A stretch of DNA of 64,000 nucleotides from Cardiocondyla obscurior (taxonomy: Eukaryota > Arthropoda > Insecta > Hymenoptera > Formicidae), in the NCBI RefSeq assembly GCF_019399895.1, contig NC_091872.1:1744395-1808394 (forward strand), written 5' to 3'. Below are positions 31,116 to 41,559 of this stretch, in pieces (positions within the stretch are counted from its first letter, which is position 1; each line of letters starts with the position of its first letter). The position numbers and the translations under genes were made by a program. Below the pieces are notes generated by a model. The model was given only the letters and a program-made list of their open reading frames with translations. It ran no database searches and was not told where the DNA came from.

Positions 31116-31837
31116 CAATTGTTACGTCTCCGACTCCGCGTCTTTTTTTTTTCGACGTATATTAAAATTTTAGTTAAGGGGAAGGTAGACCGTAGTCCAT
31201 TGTAATATAAAAAAAAGGAACTTCAGAGCCTTTCAGAAAATAATTCAACAGACGTCCACATATTCCGGGACAATTTGTTGCGTGAAAGCATAAAAAACAT
31301 ACAACAAATTGCGAACGGGCGCCAACGGATGTCAGACAAAGAATTTGTCTAGACATAACACAAAAGAATCAAAATTTAAGAGCTCATAAATATTTCAACT
31401 TTGATAACCTGTCTGTCATAGGAAAAAGAAAATAACTTTTTCTTAAAATTGTAATTGCGTACCGATCCCGAGCTTTAGAAAAACCAAGGGCGCGAGAGAC
31501 CCGAAATTACCGGAGTATGTGACGCAGGCAAAGGCAATAAAAGTTACCCTACCATCTTTCGATGGAAATGATAGAAAAATTCTGGAAGGCTCGGAAGGGG
31601 TAACTCGTTGAAGCGGGGGTGCTTCGTAGGCACATTACTTCCTTAAAACCAATGGATTTCGGGAACTCCTCACCAAAATCTAGAAACTAAGGGCGAAAAA
31701 CTTAAAATAGAGAAGGGATGAAGTGCGAGTGCCCAATAATTTTGAGACAGGAAAAGTGGAAAAATAAGCTCTGCAAATGAGAGATTAGAATCTCAGAAAA
31801 ATGAAAATTCGGGAAGAGTCCTCCCCTTTTCTGAGCT

Positions 31838-31866
31838 TATAAAATCTTGTGCTCAGGCTGAGCACG
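31838..31866 (+). promoter_or_regulatory. TATAAAA box and GTGCTCAG-G-CTGAGCAC palindrome
   Basis: TATAAAA occupies 31838-31844. A perfect 8-bp inverted repeat with a 1-bp spacer lies at 31849-31865, about where transcription should start. Both are conserved in the inverted copy near 52440-52470. This is a likely core promoter for the spliced ORF; the palindrome could be an operator or form a 5' RNA hairpin. Confidence 0.55.
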
Positions 31867-31867
31867 C

Positions 31868-33261
31868 TCTCTTGCATCTCAGCTACAACCGCATAAGTTT
31901 ACTTAAACCTTACGTGAGTGCCTTGAGTGTGCAAGCCAATCCGAATCTATCGAAGAAGCAGTTTGAAGATCTCCTAAAAGTAAGTTCCAACGATTTAATA
32001 TGTATCTGGGCGAAAAACACGATTCCACTAAATGTATTTATCTTAATTAATTGTTTTCAAGTGTTGTCTGAGAGAAAGAAATGTCCGAGTCGAGGCTCCG
32101 CGGTTTTGATTTTGTTCTGATTGTTCCCGTGATCCGTTAAATGTGCGAGAGTATCTGCTTCCGAACACCGGTTGAGACATGCTGTCGAATAACTAGTGAT
32201 TTTCTGTGGTTAACGCCGCGAAATATTGCTGGAACTTTGGCGACTGTTTTCAGCTAAAGAATCGGCAAGCGATTCTCGCCGAAGATAGATTACGCGGAAT
32301 CTCTCATGGGCGGGTCGAGACCTTCGGAATTCGTCGGTGACGAATCTCCTTCACTCCATTGTTATTAAACTTTCCAAAAATTCAGTTCAAATTTAATTAA
32401 AATCAATTAATAATTTTAGTGGAATCTCACAATAAGAAAACTTTGAAGAAGAGTCGGGCGCGGCGGAACAAGCAAATCAAAAATTTGAGGGAGCTGGTCC
32501 GCCGCTTCTTCATACAATATCTTCTCGCGGCGGCACCAAGTGAAGAGGTTTTCGTGTCTCCCGCGCGCCACGAGGAGAGACCTTGGTCTCCTCGTCCGGG
32601 CCCTCCGCCACCATCTCCTATCCACGGCGATCCGGAGCCGTTGCACTGTTATTTCCCGGAAGAAGAGGAGTGCCGCGACAATTCTATTACAAAACCTTCC
32701 GACGAGCGCAATCTTTCATCCCAGTCCACGAAGCCTGGATCGGAATTATTCCGCCCCACGACTCCTTCTTATACTCCGAATTCTTCCCTCGTCTCCGAGC
32801 CACGGTTTCCCGGAGATGAGCCAAGAGCCTGCTCCTCTCCTCTTTCACCACCTCCTTTTCCCTTCGAACCTGAGGAAGCCGACTCTCTGGGTGAAGATGA
32901 CTCTATCTCTCTCCCAGGAGTAGACTTCCCCGATCGACCTCCATCTCCGGTCCCGAGTATAGAGATCCTCGAGGAGCATCCAGAGCCGAGAGAGGTTATA
33001 GATCCTCTCCTGGAGCTCCTCCGCAGGGCCTGTACTCCGTGGACAGATCCTGTCCCGGAAAGGGCCTTCTCCATCGGCCCTGACCACTTCGAGCCAGAGG
33101 AGATCAGGATTCAGGCAGCTCGGTCTGATCCTGATTCTCATTTTTTCATTTACTATCCCGGGGTGGAATTTCCTTTCCTGGCTCCGATGCGATTAATTGA
33201 CCTGGTTTTCCCGAGATCCACGGTGAGGGTGGTGGAAATCGAGGAGGTCACTCTAGATTAA
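31868..33261 (+). CDS. 280-aa proline-rich protein encoded in the TG...CA element (copy 1), spliced start codon
   Basis: Exon 1 ends at 31979 before GTAAGT. Exon 2 begins at 32420 after TAATTTTAG. Splicing joins a final A to TG, giving AAAATGG, a good initiation context, and opens a frame that otherwise has no ATG until about residue 259. The N-terminus is strongly basic (KKTLKKSRARRNKQIK), suggesting nuclear or RNA binding. The middle is Pro/Ser/Glu-rich (PRPGPPPPSPIHGD, SPLSPPPFPFEPEE). The C-terminal 90 residues look folded (LLELLRRACTPW, HFFIYYPGVEF). The stop overlaps AATAAA. I recognise no family. Confidence 0.65.
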
Positions 33262-33927
33262 TAAACACACACACACACACACGCACACCCTTACACTCAT
33301 GTAAATATTGTAAAATACTCAACGCCGCCATGTTAAAATTATATCTATTCATTCGCCTACTACCGTTTTCTTATTATTTGATTTGTTCAGTAAAAACTTT
33401 CACTTTATTTTTATATTTTAAACGAGCTGTATGAGTTTTCTGAATTGTTTATTTGTCATGTATGCATTACTTTTGATTTTTGTAATTAGAGTCATTTGTT
33501 TTTAATTAAATTGTTAATTTAGTGTTATTAAAATCGTAATTTAATTATTTTATTATTACCCTAAACTATCCTGTCTAAGCGATCAATCACGCCCGGTTCT
33601 ATCCCAGAGAATAAGGATTCATTTCCTTTCTCTAAAAAGAACCACTTACGCGCTCAATTGAAATCCGAATAATTATCTGCGCGTAAAGTCGTGTAGATTC
33701 GAATTTCGAATCACACATAAATTCGGTGGTACGTCACCTCCCTACCCTACCGGCAAAGTCCATCCCGAGGAATTCCTTCCAATTAATTAATCAAACAAAA
33801 TTAACCTCTCCGACGTAACACAATTGAATTCTCTTGAAGTCTGAAAAAAATAATATTTATATTAATAATTTTTATATTTTATACTATATATTTATTTATG
33901 TATTAAATCAAATCATACTTACATTTT

Positions 33928-34523
33928 TTAGTATAAATACCATGATTGTACTTTGCTGTCGTTGCGTTTTGAAGCGCCTCGGCTTCGGCCTCGGCCACGT
34001 CCACCGCCTCTGTTCCGGCCAGCTCGTTGCCAGCGAGGAGCTGAAAAGAAATATTATATTAGTTATTTGTAAAAACGCTTTGTATAATGAATATACTTAC
34101 GTCTGTTTAATTTTTCCTCCAAATCTTTAATTTTTTTCATTAACATTTCTACTGTTGTTTGCTCCTCTTCTTCCTCTACCTCCTGAAAAGGAGATGAATG
34201 CCCTGTTTCGTTCCGTTTAATACTCAATATTAGGCGAGGTTGTTGGCTCGTGGATTCGTTTGGACGTTGCTGCTGGGCAGCTGCCCCCTTGCATGAAGGA
34301 CACGGCTGTTGCTGGGCAGCCGTTTCTTTGCGAGCAGGCGGCTTCGTATTTTCTACTTCAACGTTCATTTTTTCCATTGTACTGAAATATAAGACATACA
34401 TATTAATAATATATTGCGTTTAATTTTATTGATTATATTTTACCTTCGTATTTTTTCAAAATTTTCAGCGTCGTCTAGGTCAATTAATAGTTTGTCTTCA
34501 CCTATGTCTTCAAGGTTCGCCAT
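33928..34523 (-). CDS. Three-exon gene: acidic start, coiled coil, RG-rich tail (about 157 aa)
   Basis: Exon 1 is 34523-34444 (MANLEDIGEDKL, then LDDAENFEKI). Exon 2 is 34381-34101, with PSCKG flanked by two AAQQQ runs, then an acidic/helical VEEEEEQTTVEMLMKKIKD coiled coil. Exon 3 is 34040-33928, with RNRGGGRGRGRSRG and TAA. All four splice sites are consensus and phases agree (2 and 1). The tail resembles RGG RNA-binding boxes. It lies between the TG...CA element and the repeats preceding the Helitron. No family is recognised; it may be an accessory ORF of an undefined transposon. Confidence 0.6.
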
Positions 34524-34739
34524 TTTAAATGTATTGCAGCATTTGAAGGGAAAAACAAAAGTCAATCGCGATTTTTATATGCGATTTACAATAAATTGCA
34601 GTATAGTGTAGTTCTTTTACGATGAGTTTCGTAACACATAATTGTTTGTTTATAACCGCTGTCATTATAAAAGAGATATTTTTGTGTTGTGTGATAGTTC
34701 TGCAGAATTTTAATAATTAAAAAGGACGGAAGACCTCAG

Positions 34740-35860
34740 AAGCAAGATATTACGAGTATTGCAGTAAGTAGAAGATATTGAATTAATATGTGAATAAAAA
34801 TTAATGTATTGAATTAATATTTGAATAAAAAATAATGTACAAAGTTTAGTTTACAGACACATTGTCAGCGTAAAGTGTCATCGAGTCAGTGTAAAGTATC
34901 ATTGAGTGTTCGTCAAAGTGCAACGACAGCCGTCGTAAGATAATTACGTTTTTTTATGCTTTTTATTGCTTTTCTCTTGCTAATTACCGCTCTCTCGTTC
35001 TTTATTATTTGATGCTTTCTCTCATTCTATTTCGCGTCTTTATGCTTGTTTGTATGCTTTTAGTAATGTTATTTTCTTATCATTTTGTCGCTTTCTTAAT
35101 TTCCGTATTTTTTTTACTGCTTTTTTTACATTTTTGCAGTTTTTACGCTTCTTGTTTTTATGCGTATTTATTAAGGACGATTCACTTTTCGTGGTTTTTT
35201 CTTACGCTTCTCGTTTTAGCCAATCAACGCGTTTTAATTTATTTATTTAAATTTTTTCGTGTTAACTCGTAGTTTCATCAATTTTCTTGCATTTTTCGTC
35301 ACTTTTCGCGTTTTTTATTGCTTAAGTACAATTCACTTTTCGTGTTTTGTCACTTTTCGCGTTTTTTGATTGCCGTTTTTTATTTCTTAAAAACGATTCA
35401 CTTTTTGTGGGCGCTGATTGGCTGAAATTTTCAGCCAATCAACGCGTTTAAATTTATTTATTTAAATTTTTTCGCGTTAACTCGTAGTTTCATGAATTTT
35501 CTTGTATTTTTCGTCACTTTTTGCGTTTTTTTTTTATTGCTGAAGTACAATTCACTTTTCGTGTTTCGTCACTTTTCGCGTTATTGCTTTACGCTTTTTA
35601 ATGCTTCTCTCGTCTTGCAATTTCTTACGCTTCTCGTTTTTATGCGTTTTTACGCTTTTTAGTGCTTTTGATTGCCGTTTTTCATTTCTTAAGGACGATT
35701 CACTTTTCGTGGGCGCCGATTGGCTGAAATTTTTGGCCAATCAACGCGTTTAAATTTATTTATTTAAATTTTCTTGCGTTATCTCGTAGTTTCATCAATT
35801 TTCTTACATCTTTCACCACTTTTCACGTTTTTTACGCTTTTTAATTATTTTTATCACCGT
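34740..35860. repeat. T-rich repeats with ATTCACTTTTCGTG and CCAATCAACGCGTTTAAATTTATTTA units
   Basis: Three copies (about 35215, 35430 and 35740) of GCCAATCAACGCGTTTWAATTTATTTATTTAAATTTT are interleaved with repeated TTCACTTTTCGTGTTTYGTCACTTTTCGCG. The two later copies contain a GATTGGCTGAAATTTT-GGCCAATC hairpin. Open frames here are low-complexity artefacts. No gene is supported. Confidence 0.55.
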
Positions 35861-35864
35861 TTTT

Positions 35865-36095
35865 CGTGTTCTATCTATACGCTCCGTTGTTTCCGCGCTA
35901 TCTGTTCTATCCGTACGCTTTGTTTTTTCCGCGCTATTCGTTCTATCCGTACGCTCCGTTTTTTCCGCGGTATTCGTTCTATCCGTAAGCTCCGTTCTAT
36001 TCGTACGCTCCGTTCTTTCCGCGCTATCCATTCTCTATTCGTTCTATCCGTACGCTCCGTTTTTTCCGCGCTATCCGTTCTCTTTTCTTTGCGTT
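35865..36095. repeat. TTCTATCCGTACGCTCCGTTTTTTCCGCGCTA minisatellite
   Basis: About seven imperfect units of 20-36 bp. The reverse strand stays open with an ERTERTDRTN-type peptide repeat, a consequence of the unit structure rather than evidence for a gene. Confidence 0.6.
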
Positions 36096-36157
36096 ATGAA
36101 TGCAATTTCTTTTTCTTCTTTTCAGGTCGATTTGGAGAATTTTTTTTTAATAAAAGC

Positions 36158-36312
36158 GGCTGTGCGCTTACATACGTAGGCTGCTGTGCGCTTACAATCG
36201 TAGGCTGCTGTGCGCTTACATACGTAGGCGGCTGTGCGCTTACATACGTAGGCTGCTGTGCGCTTACTAACGCAGGCGGCTGTGCGCTTACATACGTAGG
36301 CTGCTGTGCGCC
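36158..36312. repeat. 24-bp minisatellite GGCTGCTGTGCGCTTACATACGTA
   Basis: Six to seven 24-bp units are followed, to about 36540, by degenerate AATATAGGCTGCATTTGCGCCAAAG units. Partial units (GGCTGCTGTGCGC and GGCTGCTGAGCGC) recur at 44216-44250, downstream of the Helitron genes. The reverse strand encodes an open QQPTYVSA octapeptide repeat because the unit is 8 codons long. Confidence 0.75.
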
Positions 36313-36638
36313 AAAAAATATAGGCTGCATTTGCGTCAAAGAGTATAAGCCGCATTTGCGCTAAAGAATATAGGCTGCAGTTGCGCCCAAAAATATAGGT
36401 CGCATTTGCGCCAAAGAATATAGGCTGCATTTGTACCCAAGAATATATACTTTATTTGCGCCAAAGAATATAGGCTACTTCTGTGCCAAAACATAGGCTA
36501 TTTTTGTGCCAAAGATTATACGTTGTATCTGCATCAAAGATCATAATCTGCTTTTGTGCCAAAAAATATAGACCGTTGTGTGCCTGCACAAAACGATTGC
36601 TTTGTTGTTTATAAATACTAATTAGTAACTTAAATAAC

Positions 36639-38167
36639 ATGTTTTCAAAACAAAAAAAAGTCATTTTACAACTTAAAGAAAAAAATAAAATTACTCGGAG
36701 AGATTGGTTAAGTGATGTCCATATGGATCTTTTTAACAATCTGTTAGAAAACCATTCAGATTATAAACCTGTTTCAACGTGGCGGATACAATTACCACAA
36801 ACAATAAATTCTGTCTTGCCGAACAAAAACATATACAAATATTATATAGTCAACAACATTGGGTATGTAGTTATTACAATACAAAACGTATATTTATTTA
36901 TGATTCATTAAATTTAAACAATGTACATGAAGATCATTTGATAATGTTATCAAGGTTGTTTCCAACATATAATTTTCAAAAAAAGAATTCAATTATATTT
37001 CCTTCTGTTCAGAAACAACCAAATAGTGACGATTGCGGTGTTTTTGCCATAGCTTTCGCCGTGTCGTTATTATTCAATATAAAACCCGAGAAAGTAAAGT
37101 ATGATTGGAGTAAAATGCGTTTGCATTTATTAAAAATTTTTGAATCTAATATGATAGAGCATTTTCCACAAGATTTGCAATGTGGCGTAATACAGAAAGT
37201 GTTACCATTAGCTGTAGTAAGAGCAAAAGAGTTAGACGCAACAAAAAAACGTATAAAACGACAATATGATAAGAAGCAATTACAAAAATTAAATAATATT
37301 AATAAAAATAAACAATGTCAGCAAGAAGACAATGTACATGATAATAACCAAGTGAATTATGCACAAAATTTAAAGAGATGTGCTATAAAACGCTGTCAAA
37401 ATTATGAAGATGAAAAAAATAAAGGTGCTGAAAAGCGGCGTAAATATGAAAAAGATTCGGTTAATAATATTGTTAAACAGAGAAAACCATGTAAACATAA
37501 TAAGAGAAAAAATAAACGTGCTAAACAGAAAGAAGAATGTGAAAATAGTAACGAATATAAAATTGCTAAACGGAGAAAAAATTATGCACGGAAAAAAGAA
37601 ATTTATCGCATAAAAAAACAATGTCTATACATAAAAAATAAAAAAAAAGAACATTTACAAAAACGAATATTTTATTTTTTCAATTCAGAGCATGAACAAA
37701 AAAGACAAAAAGCGTTCTACAGGTTGCACTCGGAGCGTAAGTGGCTTTATAATAAAAAATACTACCAGAAACAAATATTAGAGTACACAGTTGCAGAGAA
37801 AAAGAGTAATTCTGTCAAAAATATTTTTAAAAAATATGCAAAATTTAGATCCACAAATTATTTAAGAACTCATAATTCTTTGGAGACATATGTGATACAT
37901 ATTTTATACAAACAAGGTATTACTAATAGTAATAAATCTTATATTGAAAAAAGATTGAAAGCAGAACAAATTGTTCGGTGGTGTTTCAATATTAGAGATA
38001 CTTTAGTTCGTGATATGTATAAAATATTAGCTAAACTCAAAAATAGATCTGAAACATGTTTGTCTGTTGCTGCAGAATGTATTGCAGTTGATAACAAAAT
38101 AAGTGCATTATGTGGTATATCTAGATATACAGTTTCGTCTGAAAATTATTTCGTTGATTCGACATAG
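36639..38167 (+). pseudogene. Ulp1/C48-type cysteine protease and basic region of the Helitron protein
   Basis: Two overlapping frames meet near 36780-36880. The first encodes KITRRDWLSDVHMDLFNNLL and the second SQQHWVCSYY (His), IFIYDSLN (Asp) and QPNSDDCGVFAIAFA (Gln and Cys), which complete the SUMO-protease-type triad. About 200 residues extremely rich in Lys and Arg follow (e.g. KRRKNYARKKEIY), perhaps DNA-binding. The frame ends at TAG 38165 while the neighbouring frame continues, so there is another shift near 38130. A role in processing the polyprotein or removing SUMO is inferred from the family. Confidence 0.65.
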
Positions 38168-39452
38168 TGATATTAATTCATCCGAAGTTAATGTAACGGA
38201 ACCTTTAATGTTAAATACGAGAAGACAAATTGTTAATATGTTACCTTTGGTAGAGGCTCGAGCAAAAAAATCGTGGTTATGCGGTACTTTATGTAAAGTT
38301 AATGATCCGCTTCTAATCGAACGATATCAAAAATTGTTAGAAGCTATAAATGAGTGTACTTTAAGGAAAATTCCGGAACTAATGCAAAGAATTCACGATT
38401 GCACTGTAACAATTTTTGACAAAAATTTAGAAAATGCTAAAAAGGGTCACGCACATAGCTGTTACATTAATTTAAATCTTTGTAAAGCTATGTTTATTCC
38501 AGTTCAATTATTATCACCGCATTTCCCAAAAGTGAGATATATTAGACGTTTGCTTTACCAACTTTATAGCTCTTATCAAAAAATGTTACAGTTGGACGAA
38601 GCATTAACTTGTGGTGAAGTTGATAAATTACAGGAAATTATACGTCCAGCACAAGAATTAGCGGATATTTACAAGCATCAGCAAAGTGATACAATTATGA
38701 GCGATGATGATATTATTTCTAAATATCAAAATGCGTTTAAAGCTTTGAAAAAACGTTCTCTTGATACACCACGATATATTTGTATATCGTGTGAAAGACT
38801 TTGTTATAAGAAAAATATTTCTAAAGTTAATAATAATAAAGTTCAAACACGTAGAAGTAATCCAATTTGGAACGATTTAATGGCATATGTAAATCAACAA
38901 AAAATTAATACTGAATACATATGTCATTATTGTGATAAGAAATTTCGTAGCGGACTGTTGCCTGCTTATTGTATTCTATATAATTTATTCGCAAATGATG
39001 TACCGGAGTGTATATCTTCTCTTAATAAATTTGAGAAAATACTTATACAGAGAGCTAAAGCTTTTCAGACTGTGGTTAAAATGGGAACAGTTTTTCATAA
39101 GGTAATTCCAGAAAGACAAAAAATACAAAAAGTTAAAGGTTCAACTTTTCATTTACCAATTCCTTTAGAAGAAACTTTTAATAAATTATGTTCAAAAATT
39201 GATCCAATAAATTTAAATCACGAATTAGTTAAAATCTTAATTAGAAATATTCCAACTAAATCAAAAATTATTTGGGAAGATTTAGTGGATTTAAAAAAAA
39301 TATATCAAGCTTTAAAATGTTTGAAAGTTCATAACTTTTTATATTCTGGCATTGTACTGCCCATAACACATATTCAATTAAATTTAGGAAGTCTTAATAA
39401 CGTAGAATTTCATGCACAAGAAACAAAAAATGATGCAGAAGCTCTATTTTAG
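38168..39452 (+). pseudogene. DUF6570-like segment of the Helitron protein
   Basis: The open frame extends from about 38103, ending in TAG at 39450. It contains zinc-like pairs CISCERLCY and CHYCDKKF, then a KAFQTVVKMGTVFHKVIP, KGSTFHLPIPLEET segment typical of the DUF6570 region preceding Rep in insect Helitrons. The stop interrupts what should be continuous coding into 39627, and another TAA lies at 39601. Confidence 0.6.
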
Positions 39453-39626
39453 GAAGAAAATGTTTTAAATAATTCAAATTTGCAAACGCAAAAGATGACA
39501 GATGATGAAGTTCCATTACATCAGCGCAAGGCTATGTTGACTCAAAAAGATGACAATGAGAGTTACTACGAGCAATATACTATATATCCATTATATGAAT
39601 AAAGAGAAAATAAAACTGCAACTGCT

Positions 39627-41243
39627 TTGTATCAAATGTTAAAAATTCAAGATGTACCTTTGGATAATCGTGAAAAGAATTTGGATTTGATGTGTTTTCC
39701 AGATTTATATCCATTCGGTAAAAATGGACAATATGATGAAAAAAGACCAAACAAACTTGAAGAACATGAATTTATTAAATGTCGTTTGATGTCTAAGCAT
39801 CCACAATTTAGACTGAATCAACAATACTTATTTTATTTGTTAAATAGAGCAAATATTCGCCAGTTAAGTCATGGAATTTATCATAAAACGAATATAATTA
39901 ATCCACAAAGCCGTTATACGGCTGCGGAATATTTAGAAGCTATGTCGAAAGAACTGTTGGAGTCCAATTTAAATACTATATTTTCCGTACTTCGAAATAC
40001 AGAGCAATATTGGCGTCGATCAAGAAGCGATTTAGATTGTATGGCTCGACATTACGGACCTGCAACATGGTTCTTAACGTTAAGTCCTAGTGAATGGTTA
40101 TGGGACGATTTAGGTGAATATATTCGTGAAGTTAATAGATGGCAAGATTCTTTGTTGAGTACTAGTGTACTTGTTGCTAAAGATCTTGTATCAACGTCGA
40201 GATTTCTTGATAATAAATTTCGAGCGATGATAGATTTTATTTGTTCGAAAGATTTTCCGATCGGAGAAGTAACGCACTATTTTTGGCGACGAGAATATCA
40301 AAGTAGAGGCATACAACATTTTTATTTATTAATTTGGATAAAAAATTCACCAATTTTTGGAGAATCTTCTGTAGAAGAAGTTTTAAAATTTATTTCGCAT
40401 TACATTAGCTGCAAAAAGCCAGATAAAAATATTGCACCATTATTGTACGGTCGTGTTGATAAATATCAACGACACAGACATAATAATTATTGTCTACGAT
40501 CGAAAAAAGTAGGACGAAAAGTTATTCGTAGGTGTCGTTTTGGATTTCCACGACCTGTTACTGAAACATTGTATATAAGAGATGTAGCAACTGCAATAGT
40601 AGGTAGAAATCAATTGAAACATAAAAGTAGATTGTATGATCTTCCTAGAACAGAAGATGAAGTTGATATTAATGATTATAATCCCGTGCTTCTTACTGCA
40701 TGGGAAGGAAATATGGATATACAATTTATTGGTGAAAAGACGACCTTGCTTACATGGTATGTTACTAAGTATGTAAATAAAGCGGGTAAAACTGAGTTAT
40801 CTAACTTTGATCTTGAGAGTTTTAAAAATAATAAAAATAAATCATTGGCCAGTGTTCTCTGGAATTATGGTTTACGATCTATAACTAATAGGGAATGTGG
40901 AGCTCTTGAAGCTGCAGATACATTAATAAGTATTCCTTTATATGGAACTGATCGTAATACAACTATTAAATGGTTGAATGTTAATCGTATACGACAGAAA
41001 AAATTAAAAAGTCGTAAAGAGATTGAAGCTCTAGATGAAGAATCCACAGATTTATTTTGTCCGGCTTTAGTAGATGATTATTATCCAAATAGAGTGGAAA
41101 AATTGGAATCAGTGTCTCTTTACAAGTTTGCAAAGTGGTATGATGTCACGACAACTGAGCCAAAGAATAATTTAATTGAATATTATAAAATAAATAGTAA
41201 ACATTTTCTTAAACGACGACGATGTGCATGTCTTATTAATTAA
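39627..41243 (+). pseudogene. Helitron Rep (HUH/Y2 endonuclease) domain with altered HUH
   Basis: It contains TWFLTLSPSEWLWDD, the metal-binding motif region GIQHFYLLIWI, and the tyrosine motif WYVTKYVNKAG. Functional HUH enzymes have His-hydrophobic-His. Here the second position is Tyr (TAT, one base from CAT), so metal binding is probably lost. The two-tyrosine YVTKY motif that would nick and hold DNA is intact. It ends at TAA 41243 with frame breaks into the helicase. Confidence 0.7.
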
Positions 41244-41559
41244 TCACTATAAATACAATGTTGAAACACAGCCCGAAGATTACTTCTTTTCTTTACTGCT
41301 TATGTTTAAACCATGGCGAAATTTAGACGATCTTAAAGATAATTGTGATACTTATGCAGAAGCATTTGAAAAAGCAAAATTACATCTTACAGAGGCATTG
41401 CAATATCATGAAAAAGTACAAGAATTGCAAAAAGCATTTGAAAATGCAAAACAGTTGGTTCAGCAAGTTGATGAAGAATTACAACAAAAGAATGTGTCTC
41501 AGGATGATCCTGATAATCCGATTGGTATTCAAAATATAGAAATCTTGGTGAGAAAATAG

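Larger units (their letters stand above)
31120..33820 (+). mobile_element. 2.7-kb TG...CA element with its own gene (copy 1)
   Basis: The ends are TGTTACGTC and GACGTAACA. It is flanked by exact CAAT at 31116-31119 and 33821-33824. It has the TG/CA dinucleotides and 4-bp duplication of a Gypsy-type LTR, but is unusually long and contains a complete transcription unit: TATA at 31838, exon, intron, 280-codon ORF, AATAAA at 33260 and a CA microsatellite. The second copy at 50484-53216 is inverted and about 97-98 % similar by eye. It may be a solo LTR with an LTR-encoded gene, or a small autonomous mobile unit. Confidence 0.7.

Noticed and set aside
36094..36339. Minus-strand ORF with QQPTYVSA octapeptide repeats
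   Set aside because: It follows from a 24-bp minisatellite unit (8 codons) without stops; no conserved ends or start context.
36158..36540. CRISPR-like array
   Set aside because: The units are contiguous without unique spacers and the context is a eukaryotic transposon.
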